The notes below the pieces were generated by a model. That model made no database searches, was not told the DNA's origin, and saw only the letters and a list, made by a program, of their open reading frames with translations. Below are positions 63,101 through 64,000 of a stretch of DNA of 64,000 bases, piece by piece (the stretch's first letter is position 1; each line of letters starts with the position of its first letter). Source of the DNA: Eutrigla gurnardus (lineage: Eukaryota; Chordata; Actinopteri; Perciformes; Triglidae); assembly GCA_963514095.1 (NCBI GenBank), contig CAUPSS010000255.1, positions 186,001-250,000 of the forward strand, written 5' to 3'. The position numbers were made by a program, and so were the translations under genes.

Positions 63101-64000
63101 CTGTCTCTACATGTCTCCCTGTGATAGACTGGTTACCTGTCTGTCTCTACATGTCGGCCCTGTGATAGACTGGTTACCTGTCTGTCTCTACATGTCGGCC
63201 CTGTGATAGACTGGTTACCTGTCTGTCTCTACATGTCAGCCCTGTGATAGACTGGTTGCCTGTCTGTCTCTACATGTCAGCCCTGTGATAGACTGGTTAC
63301 CTGTCTGTCTCTACATGTCTCCCTGTGATAGACTGGTTACCTGTCTGTCTCTACATGTCTCCCTGTGATAGACTGGTTACCTGTCTGTCTCTACATGTCA
63401 GCCCTGTGATAGACTGGTCACCTGTCTGTCTCTACATGTCAGCCCTGTGATAGACTGGTTACCTGTCTGTCTCTACATGTCAGCCCTGTGATAGACTGGT
63501 CACCTGTCTCTCTCTACATGTCAGCCCTGTGATAGACTGGTTACCTGTCTGTCTCTACATGTCTCCCTGTGATAGACTGGTTACGTGTCTGTCTCCACAT
63601 GTCTCCATGTGATAGACTGGTTACCTGTCTGTCTCTACATGTCAGCCCTATGATAGACTGGTTACCTGTCTGTCTCTACATGTCAGCCCTGTGATAGACT
63701 GGTTACCTGTCTGTCTGTACATGTCTCCCTGTGATAGACTGGTTACCTGTCTGTCTCTACATGTCTCCCTGTGATAGACTGGTTACCTGTCTGTCTCTAC
63801 ATGTCAGCCCTGTGATAGACTGGTTACCTGTCTGTCTCTACATGTCTCCCTGTGATAGACTGGTTACCTGTCTGTCTCTACATGTCTCCCTGTGATAGAC
63901 TGGTCACCTGTCTGTCTCTACATGTCTCCCTGTGATAGACTGGTTACCTGTCTGTCTTTACATGTCTCCCTGTGATAGACTGGTTACCTGTCTGTCTCTA
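57095..64000. repeat. 7,025-bp tandem duplication, copy 2 (runs to the window edge)
   Basis: It is contiguous with copy 1 and matches it to the last base of the window. Examples are ctacctgtcgg at 57376, cctttctgtc at about 61036 and 62975, and the ccctatg box near 61,709. I found no substitution between the copies at the markers I compared. The copy should end about 119 bases beyond the window (near 64,119) if complete. Confidence 0.87.

Larger units (their letters stand above)
1..64000. repeat. Satellite/macrosatellite array of a 40/41-bp tandem unit, filling the whole window
   Basis: The array runs from the first to the last base without interruption, and all units lie in the same orientation. 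A unit reads ggttacc, then ctgtctgtct, then ctacatgtc, then a variable box, then gtgatagact. Units with tctccctg in the box are 40 bases; those with cagccctg or cggccctg are 41. The 40-base consensus has 8 G, 15 T, 6 A and 11 C (47.5% GC, 65% pyrimidine on this strand) and contains no CpG. Units differ by one to three substitutions, and the variants recur in fixed order, so higher-order repeats are present. No unique DNA, gene, RNA gene or transposon interrupts the array. By unit length it is minisatellite-like; by array length it is a satellite or macrosatellite. Whether it is centromeric, pericentromeric, subtelomeric or interstitial cannot be told from this window. Confidence 0.98.

Noticed and set aside
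1..64000. CRISPR array
   Set aside because: Units are directly joined with no unique spacers, and there is no leader or cas gene. The variation is point changes within one repeat.
1..64000. Telomeric repeat or typical alpha-type centromeric satellite
   Set aside because: No ttaggg-like repeat, no 171-base period and no recognisable CENP-B box were seen. A centromeric location cannot be excluded, but nothing here shows it.
1..64000. Transposable element or viral insertion inside the array
   Set aside because: No stretch departs from the monomer pattern. No terminal repeats, poly-A tracts or coding domains were seen.
1..64000. Previously undescribed multigene system
   Set aside because: There are no genes. 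The interest lies in the repeat architecture and its duplication history.

Overview
The whole 64,000-base window is one uninterrupted head-to-tail satellite (macrosatellite) array. Every line of sequence consists of a 40- or 41-base unit, all in the same orientation, about 1,580-1,590 units in total (estimated from a mean unit of about 40.4 bases). There is no unique flanking DNA at either edge. I see no genuine protein-coding gene, tRNA, rRNA, transposase, CRISPR array, promoter or terminator. The short open frames of 62-108 codons seen throughout are by-products of the repeat.

Organism: a eukaryote, since a 64-kb homogeneous tandem array with nested higher-order structure and a CpG-free consensus is not a bacterial arrangement. 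A teleost fish is my best guess. The tgtgatagactgg...acctgtc part of the unit resembles a dispersed fish repeat that I recall from memory. This is a weak inference.

The unit: it starts with ggtNacc (normally ggttacc), followed by a tgtc-rich stretch (ctgtctgtct), then ctacatgtc, then a short variable box, then gtgatagact. Almost all length variation is in the variable box: tctccctg gives 40 bases; cagccctg or cggccctg gives 41. Dozens of point variants (for example ggtcacc, ggttgcc, ctgtcggtct, ttacatg, gtacatg, ccacatg, acatttc, ccctatg, ccccatg) act as barcodes. They occur in fixed order and so reveal higher-order structure.

Layout: (1) about 262-16,340 is four consecutive copies of a roughly 4.28-kb higher-order unit (about 106 monomers): 262-4544, 4545-7776 (shortened to 3,232 by loss of about 1.05 kb), 7777-12056 and 12057-16337. 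(2) About 16,340-18,880 is a mosaic with two double copies of a 9-monomer, 364-base cassette, which also opens the window. (3) About 18,880-22,597 is a fifth, more divergent copy of the 4.28-kb unit lacking about 565 bases. (4) About 21,040-26,350 is a 2,623-base tandem duplication. (5) About 27,330-32,430 is a 2,580-base duplication, overlain by a 3,427-base tandem duplication (about 29,060-35,900). (6) About 28,700-54,685 is two copies of an approximately 11.26-kb segment. Copy 1 later gained the 3,427-base insertion. (7) About 50,070-64,000 is a perfect-looking head-to-tail duplication with period 7,025 that runs off the window edge, with an internal 1,939-base duplication.

The array therefore looks like a product of repeated, recent, large unequal-exchange or replication-slippage events inside one satellite family. 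The relative order of some events can be read from shared private variants. Coordinates of duplication edges are approximate (usually within one or two monomers) because they were found by eye.
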